Below are positions 1 through 12,245 of a stretch of DNA of 64,000 nt, one piece after another (the stretch's first letter is position 1; every line of letters starts with the position of its first letter). This stretch comes from Ceratodon purpureus (Eukaryota > Streptophyta > Bryopsida > Pseudoditrichales > Ditrichaceae), in contig CM026428.1 in NCBI GenBank assembly GCA_014871385.1, positions 666,653-730,652 of the forward strand. The letters run 5' to 3'. The translations under genes were made by a program, and so were the position numbers. The notes beneath the pieces were generated by a model, which searched no databases, was not told the DNA's origin, and saw nothing but the letters and a program-made list of their open reading frames with translations.

Positions 1-315
1 GGATCAAGCCCTTAGCTTTAAGTAGTTTTTGGAGATGGTTCGTAATTTCACTCGTCGTAATCGGCTACTTGTTGCCTTCCCACACAATGATGTTAAGTAA
101 TGCAAACTCTGAAGGTATTGAAATTTGTAGATGCCATTTCTACAGGGTGGTTGCATGAGTTGCTTATTATTGTTATGAATGGTTTTTATAGAATCGGAAT
201 ATTTATCTAAGGAGTGTTTATATGGCCAAAAATTCTATATATAATACTGCCATATGATAAATTAGTCAGAATTTGCTACCAAACTTCAAGCTTGATCCTG
301 AAAATTGGGAGTAAG
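1..315. other. Upstream or intronic sequence of the PGM-like gene
   Basis: Mostly AT-rich non-coding sequence. It probably contains the last intron of the phosphoglycerate-mutase-like gene that follows, because the reading frame of that gene meets a stop at 312-314 and an AG at 314-315. I could not identify any upstream exon of the gene here, so its 5' part lies outside the window or is lost. Confidence 0.4.
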
Positions 316-665
316 AAATTTGGAATAAATGTTTCTCAGAGATCGTCTCCGACCAGGACGTACACTGGAAGCGTGAGCAACGAGAGACGGAGCAGGAGGT
401 CCAGTACCGAGCTCAGGTGTTTGCAAACTGGTTATTGAATTTAACCGAGATTAGGATTGCTGTTGTGGCACACAGTGGATTCATTTGGGAGTTCACGAGG
501 CTGTTTGGGGACGATCTGTCTGGGAATGTGAAGTCTGAGCTGCAAGATGGGTATGCGAATTGCGAGATGAGGTCGATGGTATTGGTGGATAAGGTCGGCG
601 TTGGGCAAGATTTTGGTAGTACTGACTTTCCCGGGTGTTCGGAGCGTTATTTTCCTGGGCAGTGA
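316..665 (+). CDS. Phosphoglycerate mutase-like (histidine phosphatase family) protein, 3'-terminal exon
   Basis: This exon encodes about 115 C-terminal residues of a plant phosphoglycerate-mutase-like protein of the histidine phosphatase superfamily. Visible landmarks are FSEIVSDQDVHWK, then IAVVAHSGF carrying the second conserved catalytic-region histidine, then LFGDDLSGNVKSEL, and YANCEMRSMVLVD, a hallmark of the plant proteins. The frame ends with TGA at 663-665 after a tail that includes DFPG. The N-terminal half with the first RHG histidine motif is not in the window. The start is placed at an AG that would serve as splice acceptor. I cannot tell whether the complete gene is functional or is a 5'-truncated copy. 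The substrate of these plant proteins is not firmly known, so the name reflects family only. Confidence 0.7.
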
Positions 666-3277
666 GCTGGTTCGACCCCGACTAAGGATGATCACTCCTC
701 GAGAAGTTCTTGAATTCATTTCGGGTTGGTGTTGACAGTAATTAAGTTGGGTTAATGAGTGGAAATTTTGCGGTTTCAGTATTTAGAACGGATTGAGGAG
801 AGGTAACTTATCTTTTTTATGGTAAGCAGGTTGGATGTTGCTGTGCACTTCCAGCGTCTGTAAGCTGAATTATAGTTGAGAAATTATCAGATAAAGGTGA
901 GTTTTTGGTTGGAGTTACCATTTTTCAGGGTAAAGAAACCGTAGTGGTGATGGTGATGGATTAACTGGATCAACTGGATTAATTGGTTGTGAAACTTGTG
1001 GTTTTGATAGGATTAAGTTAAAGTACAGGGTGACCAGCACATGACGTTACGTATGATTAATTTTGGCGGGTGTAGCGCAGGTACAGAACTGCCGAGACAA
1101 TTTTGAATGATTCGAGCGATAGCCACGGGTTTAATTAAACTTGGTTCAGGTCGATTGACTAGTATATTAGGTGTTTAGCTGGTCAGCCGACGATGAGTTG
1201 AACAAAATTGTAAGTTTTGACTGATTGATATGATTTTCACTATGCTGAATCTTGTGGTTTCTTATGAGCGCTTACACGGAGAAACTTATTTTTGGCTGAC
1301 TCTGTCCTTGAGTTTGGTCCTTTTGAGTTATGAAAATTCTCAATATGGAAGTAAATGAAGTAACTGCATCGGAAACAAAGCCTTACAGGCCTGTTGAAGT
1401 CTGGATCATCTGGTCTTTCACTCCATATGCAAGATGATATATTATGCTCTATCAACGTGCAGAGCTTCAATTTACAACAGTGATTGTTTTTTTTGTTTCT
1501 CGTTTTTAGAACCTCTTACTACTGTTTTTTCCATTTATCTCCTTTCAAAAACATAGGAGTCTGTTCTGGGCTAGGCGGCGTTGGTCATATGTTAGAATGA
1601 GGCAGATATGAAGGGGATATCGTGAGTGTCCTTGTGCATGTGGACACAGTGGGAGGTTGAAGGATGTTGATGGCAAAGGACTGTTTACAACATCCATATG
1701 AGCTGTTAGCAGCCTCCTTTGCCCTTACGCTTCCATTTAGACTCACCTCTAGTATATTCTGTAGCTTATCCTAAACCTGGCTTCAAGTAATCTTATTGGT
1801 GAAACCCAGATGGGGTGTTTTCCAAATTTAAAACAAAGACAAATCCTTAGCGATTCAGGGTGGGCTATACCCCTTAGCCACACTAATGCTATCTACTGTA
1901 TAATTTTCAGAACACACACAAACATACTGTGTAACTAATATCATGAAGAAATTCCTGGATTTGAAATGTAGCAGAATGAAAAAATTCAAAGATTTTTTAA
2001 ATTTTGTGGCTAGGTGGTCAATGGGTGAGTTTGGGTGTGAATAAAACTGATCAAACTGAGCAAAGTACATACTGAAATCTTCAGTTGGATTTTTTTTTCA
2101 AGCCTGCATGAGCTCTGGAAGTTTGGAGTAATTGTTATCACATGAGAAAACCACTGTACTGTACTGTGCTGTGCTGTAGATACTTGTAAACAGATTCAAA
2201 CCACACAGGGCTCCCATTGGAAGGTGAGGCTTATCGTGGGGGGGACAACTTTAGTAACTCAATAATTGATGTTTGAGTGCTGAATTCGCAACATTCAACA
2301 AAATTACCAACTGTGTCAAATAAGTGATTCATTCTCAAATATATTAAAAGTTTGATGTTTGAGGGAGAAAGGTGAATTGCTTCTGGGACTGGGACGAACA
2401 TGAACATGCTGGGTGCAATGCGAAGGAGGCAAAGAAGCAGAGTACTGTACTCTATTGACACTGGTTCAAAGCCTGAGGCTGGAACACGCATGAATCACAT
2501 GCACATTACATTACATTACATGGCCATGGAATCATGGATGGCCAAGTCCAACGTTGGCAGTGCCCAAAAAGCTGGAACAAAAACAACACAGCAGAGAAGC
2601 CTGTCAAATTCATAAAACCAAACATGGGTTCCTTTGATAAGATTCTTTCTCTGGTAACTTAAGTGTACTTGTCATGGCTATTAAATTAAAATTAATTAAC
2701 CCAGTCTGATTTCTCCTTTTTCTCCTCAACCATTGCAACATCCATTGTATAATAACTACTAATTTGTCAGTTTCTCTAATTTTCATTCTAATTGACTATA
2801 TCTTTTAAATGAATTGGTAAGAAATATGTAATTTTTAATTCAGTTTCTATGGTCTAGGTCTGATTCATAAAATTGTACCTCAATTTTCTAGAATTTCTCC
2901 CACTATTCAGTTTTAGTCAAAGCACAAATCAATATATCAATACCGATGAAGACTCCAAAAATAAAGAAAAAAAAAAAAAAAAATTGTGTTATTTTTACCA
3001 AAGTAAGTGGAGATATATTTTTAGTGTTAAATGAACATGACAAGTTTTACATGAAATAATTTGCGATACTATTGTGTTACAGTTAACATCATTTTATGTT
3101 AAAAAAATTAGATAAAATCTCAAACAAACATAGTATTAATTCAAAGACTAGGATTTTAAGCGGTACTATTAACTTGGAAACCATCTTTCTGTTGTTAAAA
3201 TGTTTTAGCTAAATCAACAATATATGTTATACCAATTCCTAAAAGTTGTGATATCCATCTTTTGGATATCTCACTTT
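666..3277. other. Intergenic, no gene recognised
   Basis: This is the 3' flank of the PGM-like gene followed by mixed-composition sequence. Several short open frames occur, but none resembles a known protein or shows splice-consistent extension. A pure A run of about 20 bases sits near 2965. I see no RNA gene. Confidence 0.5.
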
Positions 3278-4700
3278 TTAATCCTCTTCTTTTTCATTTG
3301 GGTCCATAATTTCAATAAAACTTCTTGGTGTAGCTTCTGTTTTATGTCTAGTACTTGTGGTGTAAATCTCAAGTAATTCTAAAAAGCTTCCTTGATCATT
3401 TGACAAGCATTTAAAAACAAAAGAAGGTTTGGTTTTTTTTCTCTATAAAGTTTGGACCAATTTTTGATATAGCAAGCTCCTTTTGTACTATTAGAAAGGT
3501 TTGGAAATAAAATTATAGTCAAAATATCAACAACAAAATTTTAGAACCAAATTTTGATATTAAAACATTAATATCCTACGGTCTACAAAGCTTTAAAATT
3601 CCAAAATTAATTCACATCATGTACAAAAAACATATTACAAGATCATTTGGTTAAGATTTCTATATGTCACTTACATTTACACCTATGGCACTTTAAATTA
3701 AATAAAATATTTTAATACAAAATAGACCAATCCCTTAAGATGTTAATATATAAAACAAGGTTTTCTCATAATTATTGTTGGTTTTTAATTTCTATGGGCA
3801 ATCAGCAACTTCTAATAGGATTCTACAAACATTGTTGTCTTAATAGAGTAGTCTTTTTTTTATCAAAAACATTTATTGAACTACAAATCAATACATTATC
3901 AATGCATGTTTAAAAAATTTAGAAATTGTCATCACAGTAGCAAGGTTCTCTTGTCAAGTACTTTAGACACTCTTGTATCCTACATATTGTTATTGACAAC
4001 ATCAATTGGAAATACATTTATGAGTATGGTAGATATTCTTAAAGATAATTGTTCTTAAATTCTATAGTCATTAATTTTATTAAATCTGAACATGAATTCT
4101 CTATTTTTTTCTTATTAAATTATGATATTCCATTCTAATTTATTTGTTTTTTAACTACTAGAGTTCATTCATATCTATTCATGCATCACTAAAACATTTG
4201 GCCAATTCTTTGTTCTTAGAAAATTGGCTCCTTTGATACACTTTGGCCATTGTGGAGATTTATTAAACTAAACATTTAGAGTCTTCTTCTTCTTAATTCA
4301 ATTTCATTTTGTATTGCAATTAATTAGAAGTTTATTATTTTATAAGACTTACTAAAATAAGATGGATCTTCCTTACTACAATGTTAGTATGTCATTATAC
4401 TAAAATCATTGGCATCAAAGATTTAAAATAATAATTATAAGTAATTGTTACTTTCTATTTTTAAATGATAGAAATAAAGTAACACCTTTTGCTTGGATTG
4501 GTGTTATTTGAGTTACTTGAAGTTTCATTATCAATAAATAACTTAATAAACATTTCTAAAAACCTAATACAAAACAAGTATTCATAAGTTTGTCATTAAT
4601 TTTTAATGTTTCAAAAGAATTATATAAATACAAAAAAACTCAAGTACTTGATTTGAAGAAGTTCACATACTAAAGCCATATAGCAAGGTTGCCACTCTAA
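3278..4700 (-). pseudogene. Decayed coding relic, unknown family
   Basis: Read on the minus strand, this AT-rich stretch gives a series of protein-like segments separated by stops and frame shifts. Segments (5' to 3' on the minus strand) include WQPCYMALVCELLQIKY near 4680, FLEMFIKLFIDNETSS near 4580, KSPQWPKCIKGANFLRTKNW near 4260, DILTIILFPNLSNSTKGACY near 3500 and, after a shift at a run of eight A, PSFVFKCLSNDQGSFLELLE, ending with EIMDPNEKEED and a stop at 3278-3280. Some gaps could be introns, but several stops lie inside otherwise coherent segments, so I read it as a pseudogene. An open frame at 4921-5106 on the same strand may be part of it. I do not recognise the family. Confidence 0.4.
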
Positions 4701-7700
4701 AAAAAACTTATTTTATTTTAAAAACAAGTGCTATCCTGGAACTATTAAATATTTTTTCAGCTGAAAGTGAACAAAATGTCTCCAAATTGCTCAAATTAAC
4801 ATACATAGCTGAAGTTAATTTTCTGAATTTTCAAATTTTTTTTTGTTTTGTTTATTTTTGGTAACTATAGAGAGGATACAGTATGTCATGTTGGTTGTAT
4901 TCACATTTTCACGCAAAGCATCAACTTTGATAGCAGACAAGTGACTTTTGTATGAACTCTTGTAAACAGTTCTCCCTCTGTAGGGTCTTTTTGGATTTTG
5001 AGTACGTTCCTATAATGTCAATTTTCATTATCACTCTTCGAAACTTAACTTTGGAAATAAAAAACTGGAAGAATTTTGCCAGAATACGATTTATTTTTTT
5101 TCCCACAAGACATTAGGAAAATTTTATATTGCCCAAAGTAGTTTTTTCTACTCACCATGCAGATCTAAAGTTTAGTTTCATTTCTCTACTATTATCTTGA
5201 AAATTTAGTACTCAAGAAATCAACATGATCTTTTTGGAAATTATATAAAGAAATTAAAAAATATAAGGCAGGGCCCAACTTTCAACTTTAATCAGTGATG
5301 TCAAAAAATTTAGAATAAATTATATTTGTTTTTCTCATAGTCCAATTTGAGATCATATGGTCAAAAACAAGAGAAATCAAGCATTGTTTCAATTTGGCTA
5401 GTTTTGTAAGAAATGGCCATTTTTGGAATATTTTATTGTGAATTTTAGTGGGTAAGGGGATTGAATTTCTTATAAAATTATCTTTACCATTAGCACCGTA
5501 AGTGCACGGCCTGTTGCTGTGTACAGAACACTCATCCAGAAACCTTCAAGAATGTACCCGCAAGTAACTCTACCGGGCCTGATGAGCATGCAACTTCTTT
5601 TCATGATTGACTCAATGAGTGACGAGCCTCATTATTCATTCATGAATATTAGCATTGTCATTATCTTTTCTGCAACGCTTGCAAGCAATGCGGGGAGGAG
5701 GCCACCAGCATGATACGACGAGCATGTAAGCCCATGCTCGTAATAAATTTAGAGAAACATTTGCGCGAGGAGGCATTTATACATGGACACTAATTCCAGT
5801 GATGTTCCCTACCATAATGATTTGACTGCTGTGATATAAGAGTCAGGTGCATCAACTGATTTCATGAGCTGTGCAAATTGCTTTGATACACACTGCAAGC
5901 CTAGATTATTTTTACACACAAATTACTTCATGATTCCATGAGATTGTACAACATGGCACGAATGGGGTGGCCAGTGAAATTGTATAATGTAAACATGGCT
6001 CTATGTCATGAAATGTATCATATTATATTATATTAGTTCCACAACACCTGCAAAAATTTAATCATACTTTGTAATTCGATATTGGAGGTGAGGAATCAGA
6101 ACACATTCCCCTGATTTAAGCCGATTCTCATGCTTCTGAATGAGTAATTTGAAAAGTCATTATACCACGGGAAAGGCAATTAGATATTAATCTAGAATGT
6201 GTCAATAAAGTCATGTAAAATTGTGTACGTTCTTGATAATTGAAGCCAAAATTTGATTTGCACATTTGAGTGTGTCTAAATGGCCTTGATTCCGTGACTT
6301 AGAGTATTACCTTAATTTAGTAATATATGTTTTCATACGCCACTGTACCTTCAATTGCCTATGATCAGAGTCACTCGGATTCAGGTGTCTTGTATGTAGA
6401 CGGGAATGGATGCAATCATGGGAATGGGTGTTTTTAACTTAGATCTTACTTGGAGATTTTTTCTCGCAAAGCCAACATAGTCATGTTGGTCATTGTGCAA
6501 AATAGCCCTATTTATGTTCCCTATCCATTCTTAGTGACCTATTTAGTAGCATAAATTACCTACAATTGAATCTTGATTCAGGCTAACCTACTCCAGATAC
6601 TCTTCTTCTTGTTACAAGCCAAGTGCTAAAGACCATCTCCACTGTTCACGCCATTGATGGCGCCAATGCTAAATTTGGAATGGGATGGCCCGGCACATCA
6701 GCCATCGAGGTCTTCTAAATGCTAAAATTGATACCAACACTCCAAATTTGTTCCTTATAGTGTACATTGGGATGAACCATTTTGGACGGTTAATATTGAA
6801 TTTTTACCACACTAACACCATTTAGAGGTTTATTGAAGATGAATGGTGTTACGGTATAGTTTCTGATTGAGGTTGTGGAAAATGGATGTTACAAAATCCT
6901 ATTTTTTTTCTTTTTTTTTGAGGCAAATGAACGAACTTCATTGCAGAAAGTAAAGTACAACCCAAAAATATCCTACTCTCTAGTTGTAGAAGAAAACGCA
7001 TAAGATATATAAAAATCATTCTTTTACATATTGTTATTCTTGAAATGTACTATGCAAATGAATTTCCATTCACTCTCTCAACTCAACTTGAGTCTTGTCA
7101 TAATTATTTCTGTCCCGCCTGCTGCCCCAGCCTGCTGTCATGGTACCGCATGCATTGTTATTGAGCTTGATCTTGAGTTGATGTTTGCCCCCTCAAGATG
7201 TAGCAAGGTCTCCTACGAGCCTATGTGTCATAAACTTGCTTTCACACATGATCCCAAGGTATTGGGTCACCCGAGCAAAAACATGTCCAAGTCCTGCGCA
7301 TTGTGTTGGATACAAATGGTCATGGGTGGGTGAGGATTGCTACCACGGTACCATTTTACATCAGGTCCTTCTCTTACACCAACAGGTGTCCTATGTGAAT
7401 GTGAATTTTGTCTCGCCAGCTCTGATTAACCCAATCATCCACACAATGAAACTTGTTTCATCTTTGGCATGTATGCATAAAATCCTAAAACGCGGTATCT
7501 TTTAATTTTCATGGCAATTTTTTATACTATCATTTTTCAATGTCTAAATCTTCATGAATAGATGAATGGGTCCCTTGTTTGAATGTGCAGCAGCTGTCCT
7601 AACACATTATTTGAATTCATGTCCCGGGGAACTAATTTGTATCTGCATTTGTCCCACCCAAGACGGGTGTTCAGGAGAAAGGACAGAGTACGAAAACTGT

Positions 7701-8135
7701 CCGGGTGGGAAACTCATGGTTCAAGTGGAATGCCAGCTACACACCAGGCAGGCAGACAGGGAGCTCATAGGAAAGGTTTTTTCTTGAAATCATCCCATCC
7801 CGGCGCGGGGTTGTTGTTCAGGTTTGAAATAAGACTGCTCAACAAAACAGGATCCCAGGCCACAACTTAAGTTATCATGGCCAGTCCAGACTTTTGCCAA
7901 ATCCAGCTGGTTTCTTTGATGCAAGAGCCCCATAATCCTCTGATGCCTCTGCCTCGCTCCCTCGCGCAAAAGGCCTACTGCTTGCAACGCAGACCCAAAA
8001 CACTTTTAAACTTATTACCCTGCCTGTAACTACTGATTCAACCCATTTGTGGGTCGATTTGCCAGTGCCTACAGCAACTTGACTACGTTCCGGATTCAAG
8101 ATTAAGACGTTTGAATGGTAGGTTGACTTGACTAA
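4701..8135. other. Intergenic, AT-rich then mixed, no gene recognised
   Basis: AT-rich to about 5480, then a patch of higher GC at 5490-5750 with no recognisable protein, then mixed sequence. A perfect 9-bp inverted repeat with a 6-nt loop (arms ACGAGCATG and CATGCTCGT) lies at 5718-5741 and is followed by AATAAA, so it could be the 3' end of an unrecognised transcript. Open frames between 7031 and 8099 on both strands look like chance. Confidence 0.45.
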
Positions 8136-8563
8136 TACCTTAACACCATAGTAGGTTCGTTTTAAATAATTCTAAATATAAAAAACAAAAAAACTAGAAA
8201 ATTATGAAGGTATAAAAATGATAATAGTATAAATTAGTTTTTGCAATATTTTGTTATTTCTAAGCCACTTAAGGTCATTTTATCTGATTTTTTTCTGTTG
8301 AAAAACGGAAATTGAGAAATTTTGTTTTAAGAGACACACTTTAACCCCTGACTATCCTTAAAACCCAAAATGGGTTTTTGCGACTTCGGGTAGCCTAGAT
8401 ATAGAGGTTAAAAGTAATATATTTTTTTTCAAGATTTTTACTCGATGCTCCCTTTACAGTAAGGTCTATGTAGTAAAAAAATTGAAGCCAAATCCTAATT
8501 TTAGAATCTTCACCTAGAAGTTATAGGTTTCAAGTCTAAAATGGGCAATCTAAAATTAGGTCT

Positions 8564-9430
8564 TTAACCCCTAATTGACCAAAGTCCTAGAATGGGCGTT
8601 TTTGAAATTTGGACAGGTTCCTAAAAATTCAAATTTACTTCAAATTTTTTGAATTTTTTTGTGAAAAATGGTTTTTTCAAAAGGTTTATGGGAATATTTT
8701 TTTTATTTTTTTGGATGAAGTGAGCAAAAGTTATGCTCCTCTGAGCATAAAACGCTATTCCACGGGCAGGCTCTCAGCCACTGTGAATGCAGCAATTTCT
8801 GCCCGAAACTGCCCAAAACTGCCCAAAACTGCCAAAATCTGCCCAAATCTGCCTAAAGACAAAACTTTGAAATTCCACCAAAAATCGAAATTTTATTTTT
8901 TTCCAAAAATAAGAATTCCTATATGTAGAAGAGCCACTAGAGCATGTTTCCACCGTTTGGATTTTTAATCCAAGAATTTTTCATATGCTATTTTTATTGT
9001 AAAAAAACGGCCTTTGTATGTGAATTTCAGCATACCCCTTTGTGGAAATTGATGATTTTCTCAAGGTTCTACACCTTGTATGGGTATGAGATTTTGTGGA
9101 CATGTACCTAACTCACCTAGGAACGAGAATCTAAAGAGACGCCATCCAAAATTACTCAAAAAAATGGTTTTTTTGGACCCCAAAATACTGCTGTCCTCTT
9201 TTTGCAGGGTAAAAAAAACTTTTTTTTCAACTTTGAATGTTATAATCTCTCAAATGGTAAGGAATCAGATTGTGAGATTTGACATGCACATAGACATAGA
9301 AGTTAGATACAAGATCTTACGGTTGGAAATACCAAAATTGGTTTCAATTTTTCACTATCCAGCTTGCTTTCAAAAGGGAGTATTTGGTGGCAGTTTTGAG
9401 CAAAAACATCCTTGGTCAATTAGGGGTTAA
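8564..9430. mobile_element. TTAA-flanked non-autonomous element (family A), complete
   Basis: The element is 867 bp including both TTAA copies. Nineteen-base perfect terminal inverted repeats, TTAACCCCTAATTGACCAA, lie at 8564-8582 and, inverted, at 9412-9430. Copy 2 of the surrounding repeat (near 19340) has the same flanking sequence with a single TTAA and no insert, so this is a true insertion with a TTAA target duplication. CCCC/GGGG termini next to TTAA recall piggyBac-type elements. It holds no transposase; its open frames are low-complexity. Confidence 0.8.
8808..8860 (+). repeat. Short tandem repeat, CTGCCCAAAA-like units
   Basis: Five to six imperfect 10-11 bp units built on CTGCCCAAAA lie inside the family A element. 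Related gcccgg-rich motifs occur in the 36.4-37.5 kb element and near 60550. Confidence 0.6.
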
Positions 9431-10206
9431 AAAAAATAAAAATTGAAATATGTTCATAACCAAATCACTACTCAATTTTCATAGTGACCCAAGTCAAAAA
9501 GTTTACTAGTTTTACAAGGGCAGCCTCCAAAATTTACAAAGACAAGCTTCAAAGTTTTTAGTAAATCTTCAGTTTTCCCTTTAAAACTTTGTCGAAATTT
9601 GAGATCTTGAATTTTTTAAATCTTGTTTTTTTTCCTGAAAATCACAAATTTATAAAGGTACCTATTCACCGTTCACTTTTTCCTTAGCTTACAAATTGTT
9701 TTTGAAATGCATGTTTTACTATTTTGTAAATTTTATACCTTCTTATAGAAAATAATTTGCATGAAGGTCTAAAAAGCGTTTTGAGTCCCTAAAATTTTGC
9801 ATGAGCATACCTAACCGAGTTAGCTACATGGAAAAAAAAAATGACCAAAATGTTTGAGGTAACAATCTTCAAGTCTCCCTTTGCACCGTGGAAGGAATGC
9901 CTCTCGAGCAATGTCCAAAAAAACTTTTACACAAACTTTGAATGTTACGATGTTGAAAAGGATAATCATCCAACGATCAATTTTTTGAACTAGTACTACA
10001 AATAGGCTTAGATTCAAAATCTTAGGGTTGAAAGTCTTGAAAAGGATTTAAAGAGTTGTTTACACCCTTGGAAGTGCATAGAGGTAAAAAATTGCAGTTT
10101 TAAGGTTTCAAGCTTCCAAAAACACAAGGAAAGTTAGGGGTTTAGATGTCAAAAAATAAATAAATATTTCTTTGCAGAGGACTGAACCTGGTATGGTGTT
10201 ATGGTA

Positions 10207-10943
10207 CATAAATAGTCGAGATGGTTAGTGTAGTAAATTCAAAATTTATGTAATACCACTGCTCTATATTTGGATTATTAAAATTTGGGTACACAAATAG
10301 ATAGTAATCTATTCTATTGCAGGAGAGTACCACTGCTCTATGTATCTCAGCTTAGGGCACTGATAGACTTAGAGAGAAGCCAGCCCAGAAAATACAGTGT
10401 TTTCTACTTAAAATACATAGTTATGTTGACAAAATGAGCAATATATTAGTGTTTAGAGTCTTTGAAACGATGTACTATACTCTGTACAGTACCTGCAAAT
10501 AACTTAGATGCTTTTTGGCTTATAAGTAGGTAATATAGTGTGATGTTGCATGTACATTAGCTGCATTCAAAGAAGGGAGCATAGTCCCCCGTTGCCCTCG
10601 TAGAGGTAATGCTTTTGTTCTGGTACACAGTGCACGCACTGGATGGAGACTTGGCATTTGTAATTATTAGTTGTTGAGGGTGCATAGTTTCTCTGACTTT
10701 GCAATTCTCAAATGTTCAGATCTGGATTACTCTATGAACTTGATCCTTTGATTTTTACTTCATTTTGAAGTGCTTTAGGAGTCACAAATTTAAGAAGTAC
10801 GTGCATCTAAAGAGAATAATAGTAAGAGAAATATTAACAAAGAAAACTAGAGAACATAAATTAGAATGAGGGAAAATTTTAATAATAGGAAAGAAGAAGA
10901 GCACAATATAGTTCACCCTATTCTTCTGGTATGATCAATCAAC
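10207..10943. other. Intergenic spacer between repeat elements
   Basis: AT-rich unique-looking sequence with no coherent reading frame. I see nothing in it that I can name. Confidence 0.4.
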
Positions 10944-12093
10944 TTAACTCCTAAAGTTCCTTGACCATGTTTCACCAAAAAACGCTCCAAAACTGTTATT
11001 TCTAATGTAAAAAGTATGAATGACTAAAACATCATTATTTTTTAATTCAAATTGTGAGATCTTCAACTAGGTTATTGTCATAGATAGCTCAAAAAAATTC
11101 ATCATAATTGACATATTCATATTTCTTTCTTAGAAATTCCATTGTTTTATAAAGTCCCAATCCAAACAATCAAAGTAAAGATTGATGTCCATCCTTCAAG
11201 TGAAAAAAGTTAAAAGTTAAAAGTAAAGAGTGATGTCCATCATTTGCTAAAATCCTTAATTAGCCGTGACCATTTCTCACTAAAAACACTCAAAAAATTT
11301 CTATTTCAGAAGCAAGAGTAAACAAAGCAAAACTAAAGCTTTCTTTGCATCTCTGATTATAGGATCTTACTTAAGACTTCTAAAAGATCTTACACAAAAA
11401 AATTCAAAATATTTGACTGCGGGGATTAGAAGATGATAGAGTTTGAAGTAAGAAATGTTGTTTTTTTGGTATCCTTTGCAAACAATATTAGCAGACTTTG
11501 ATTTCTCTTTGTACAAATTTTTTCACTATACAAGTTGAGGGTTTTGTACTAATATGATGTACATGATGTTAGTTATTTGTGCACCAGATTTTTGGATTTA
11601 ACAAAAAGGTGTAGCATTGTGAAAAAAGTTGTTCAAAAAACATGGGTTCATGTTATTGCTAATACCCATTCTATTTTTTAAATTAAAAATAAATAAAATT
11701 TATCTTTTATGCAATAAAGAAATAATTCTTTTCAAGCTTGACCCAAAAAAATGAGAAAACTTTGGCTCCTTATAAAATGAAAATCTTCCACAATATAAGA
11801 ATTGTATTTTGTTATCTCAAAACCAATCATGTTATTTACTTGCATAAAAAATCCGAAAGGTAGTTAAAGGATGTATCAAAATTTTAGAGTTACCCGAGGA
11901 GTAAGAAAAAATGCTTTGGGAACCATATACAATTTTTCCAATATCTAGTGCAAAAGAATTGTATTCCTACGAAGCTCTTGCGATTCTTATATCTACATAA
12001 AAATTCAAAAATTCATATCCAAAATTGACATTGTAGGAACCTGCCCAGAATTTCAAAAAGCCCTCTCAACCACTACAGCCAATTAGAGGTTAA
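10944..12093. mobile_element. Degenerate TTAA element related to family A
   Basis: The right end, AATTAGAGGTTAA at 12081-12093, and the 90 bp before it align in opposite orientation with the left 100 bp of the 8564-9430 element, sharing the GGAACCTG and AATTTCAAAAA stretches. The left end, TTAACTCCTAAAG at 10944, followed by GACCATGTTTC and CTCCAAAACTG, resembles the inverted right end of family A. A second, partly duplicated version of that left end occurs near 11258. The element is old and the left boundary is tentative. Confidence 0.4.
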
Positions 12094-12103
12094 GTGATTG
12101 GTT

Positions 12104-12127
12104 TTAGTAAGTAATTCATTTCATTTC

Positions 12128-12178
<51 letters not shown>

Positions 12179-12245
12179 CATTTCATTGGTTAAATGAATT
12201 ATATATATATCAAATGAAATGAAATGGAATGAATTACTTACTTAA
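12104..12245. repeat. Palindromic MITE-like repeat with TA core
   Basis: Arms of about 27 nt (AGTAAGTAATTCATTTCATT... at 12104-12130 and its imperfect inverse at 12213-12245) flank a TA dinucleotide run of about 45 bp and a second short TA run. The whole could fold into one long hairpin. It starts 10 bp after the TTAA that ends the preceding element. Confidence 0.6.

Larger units (their letters stand above)
8341..10144. mobile_element. TTAA-type inverted-repeat element, copy 1 (family B), interrupted by family A
   Basis: The left end is TTAACCCCTGACTATCC at 8341. The right end is GGAAAGTTAGGGGTTTA at 10128-10144, so the ends are imperfect inverted repeats. An inverted copy lies at 18629-19560. 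The two align along their full length once the 863-bp insertion at 8568-9430 is removed, leaving about 940 bp. No transposase or other protein is encoded. The open frame at 9820-10017 is repeated in copy 2 only because the DNA is duplicated. Confidence 0.75.
8136..10206. mobile_element. Outermost inverted-repeat element of a three-level nest
   Basis: The ends match as 25-nt imperfect terminal inverted repeats: 8136-8160 (TACCTTAACACCATAGTAGG...) and 10182-10206 on the other strand (TACCATAACACCATACCAGG...), 20 of 25 identical. No clean target duplication is visible. The element carries no plausible transposase frame and consists almost wholly of the two elements nested in it. The terminal motif AACACCATAG recurs in a smaller element at 22396-22676, which supports a real family. 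Confidence 0.5.

Noticed and set aside
6640-6870. Possible MITE around CATCTCCACTG and the near-palindrome CATTGATGGCGCCAATG
   Set aside because: Only one convincing end (near 6848) could be found; no matching opposite terminus.
9820-10017. A 65-residue frame identical to one at 18756-18953, suggesting a conserved gene
   Set aside because: It is the same non-coding inverted repeat present twice; identity reflects DNA duplication, and the frame has no protein-like features.
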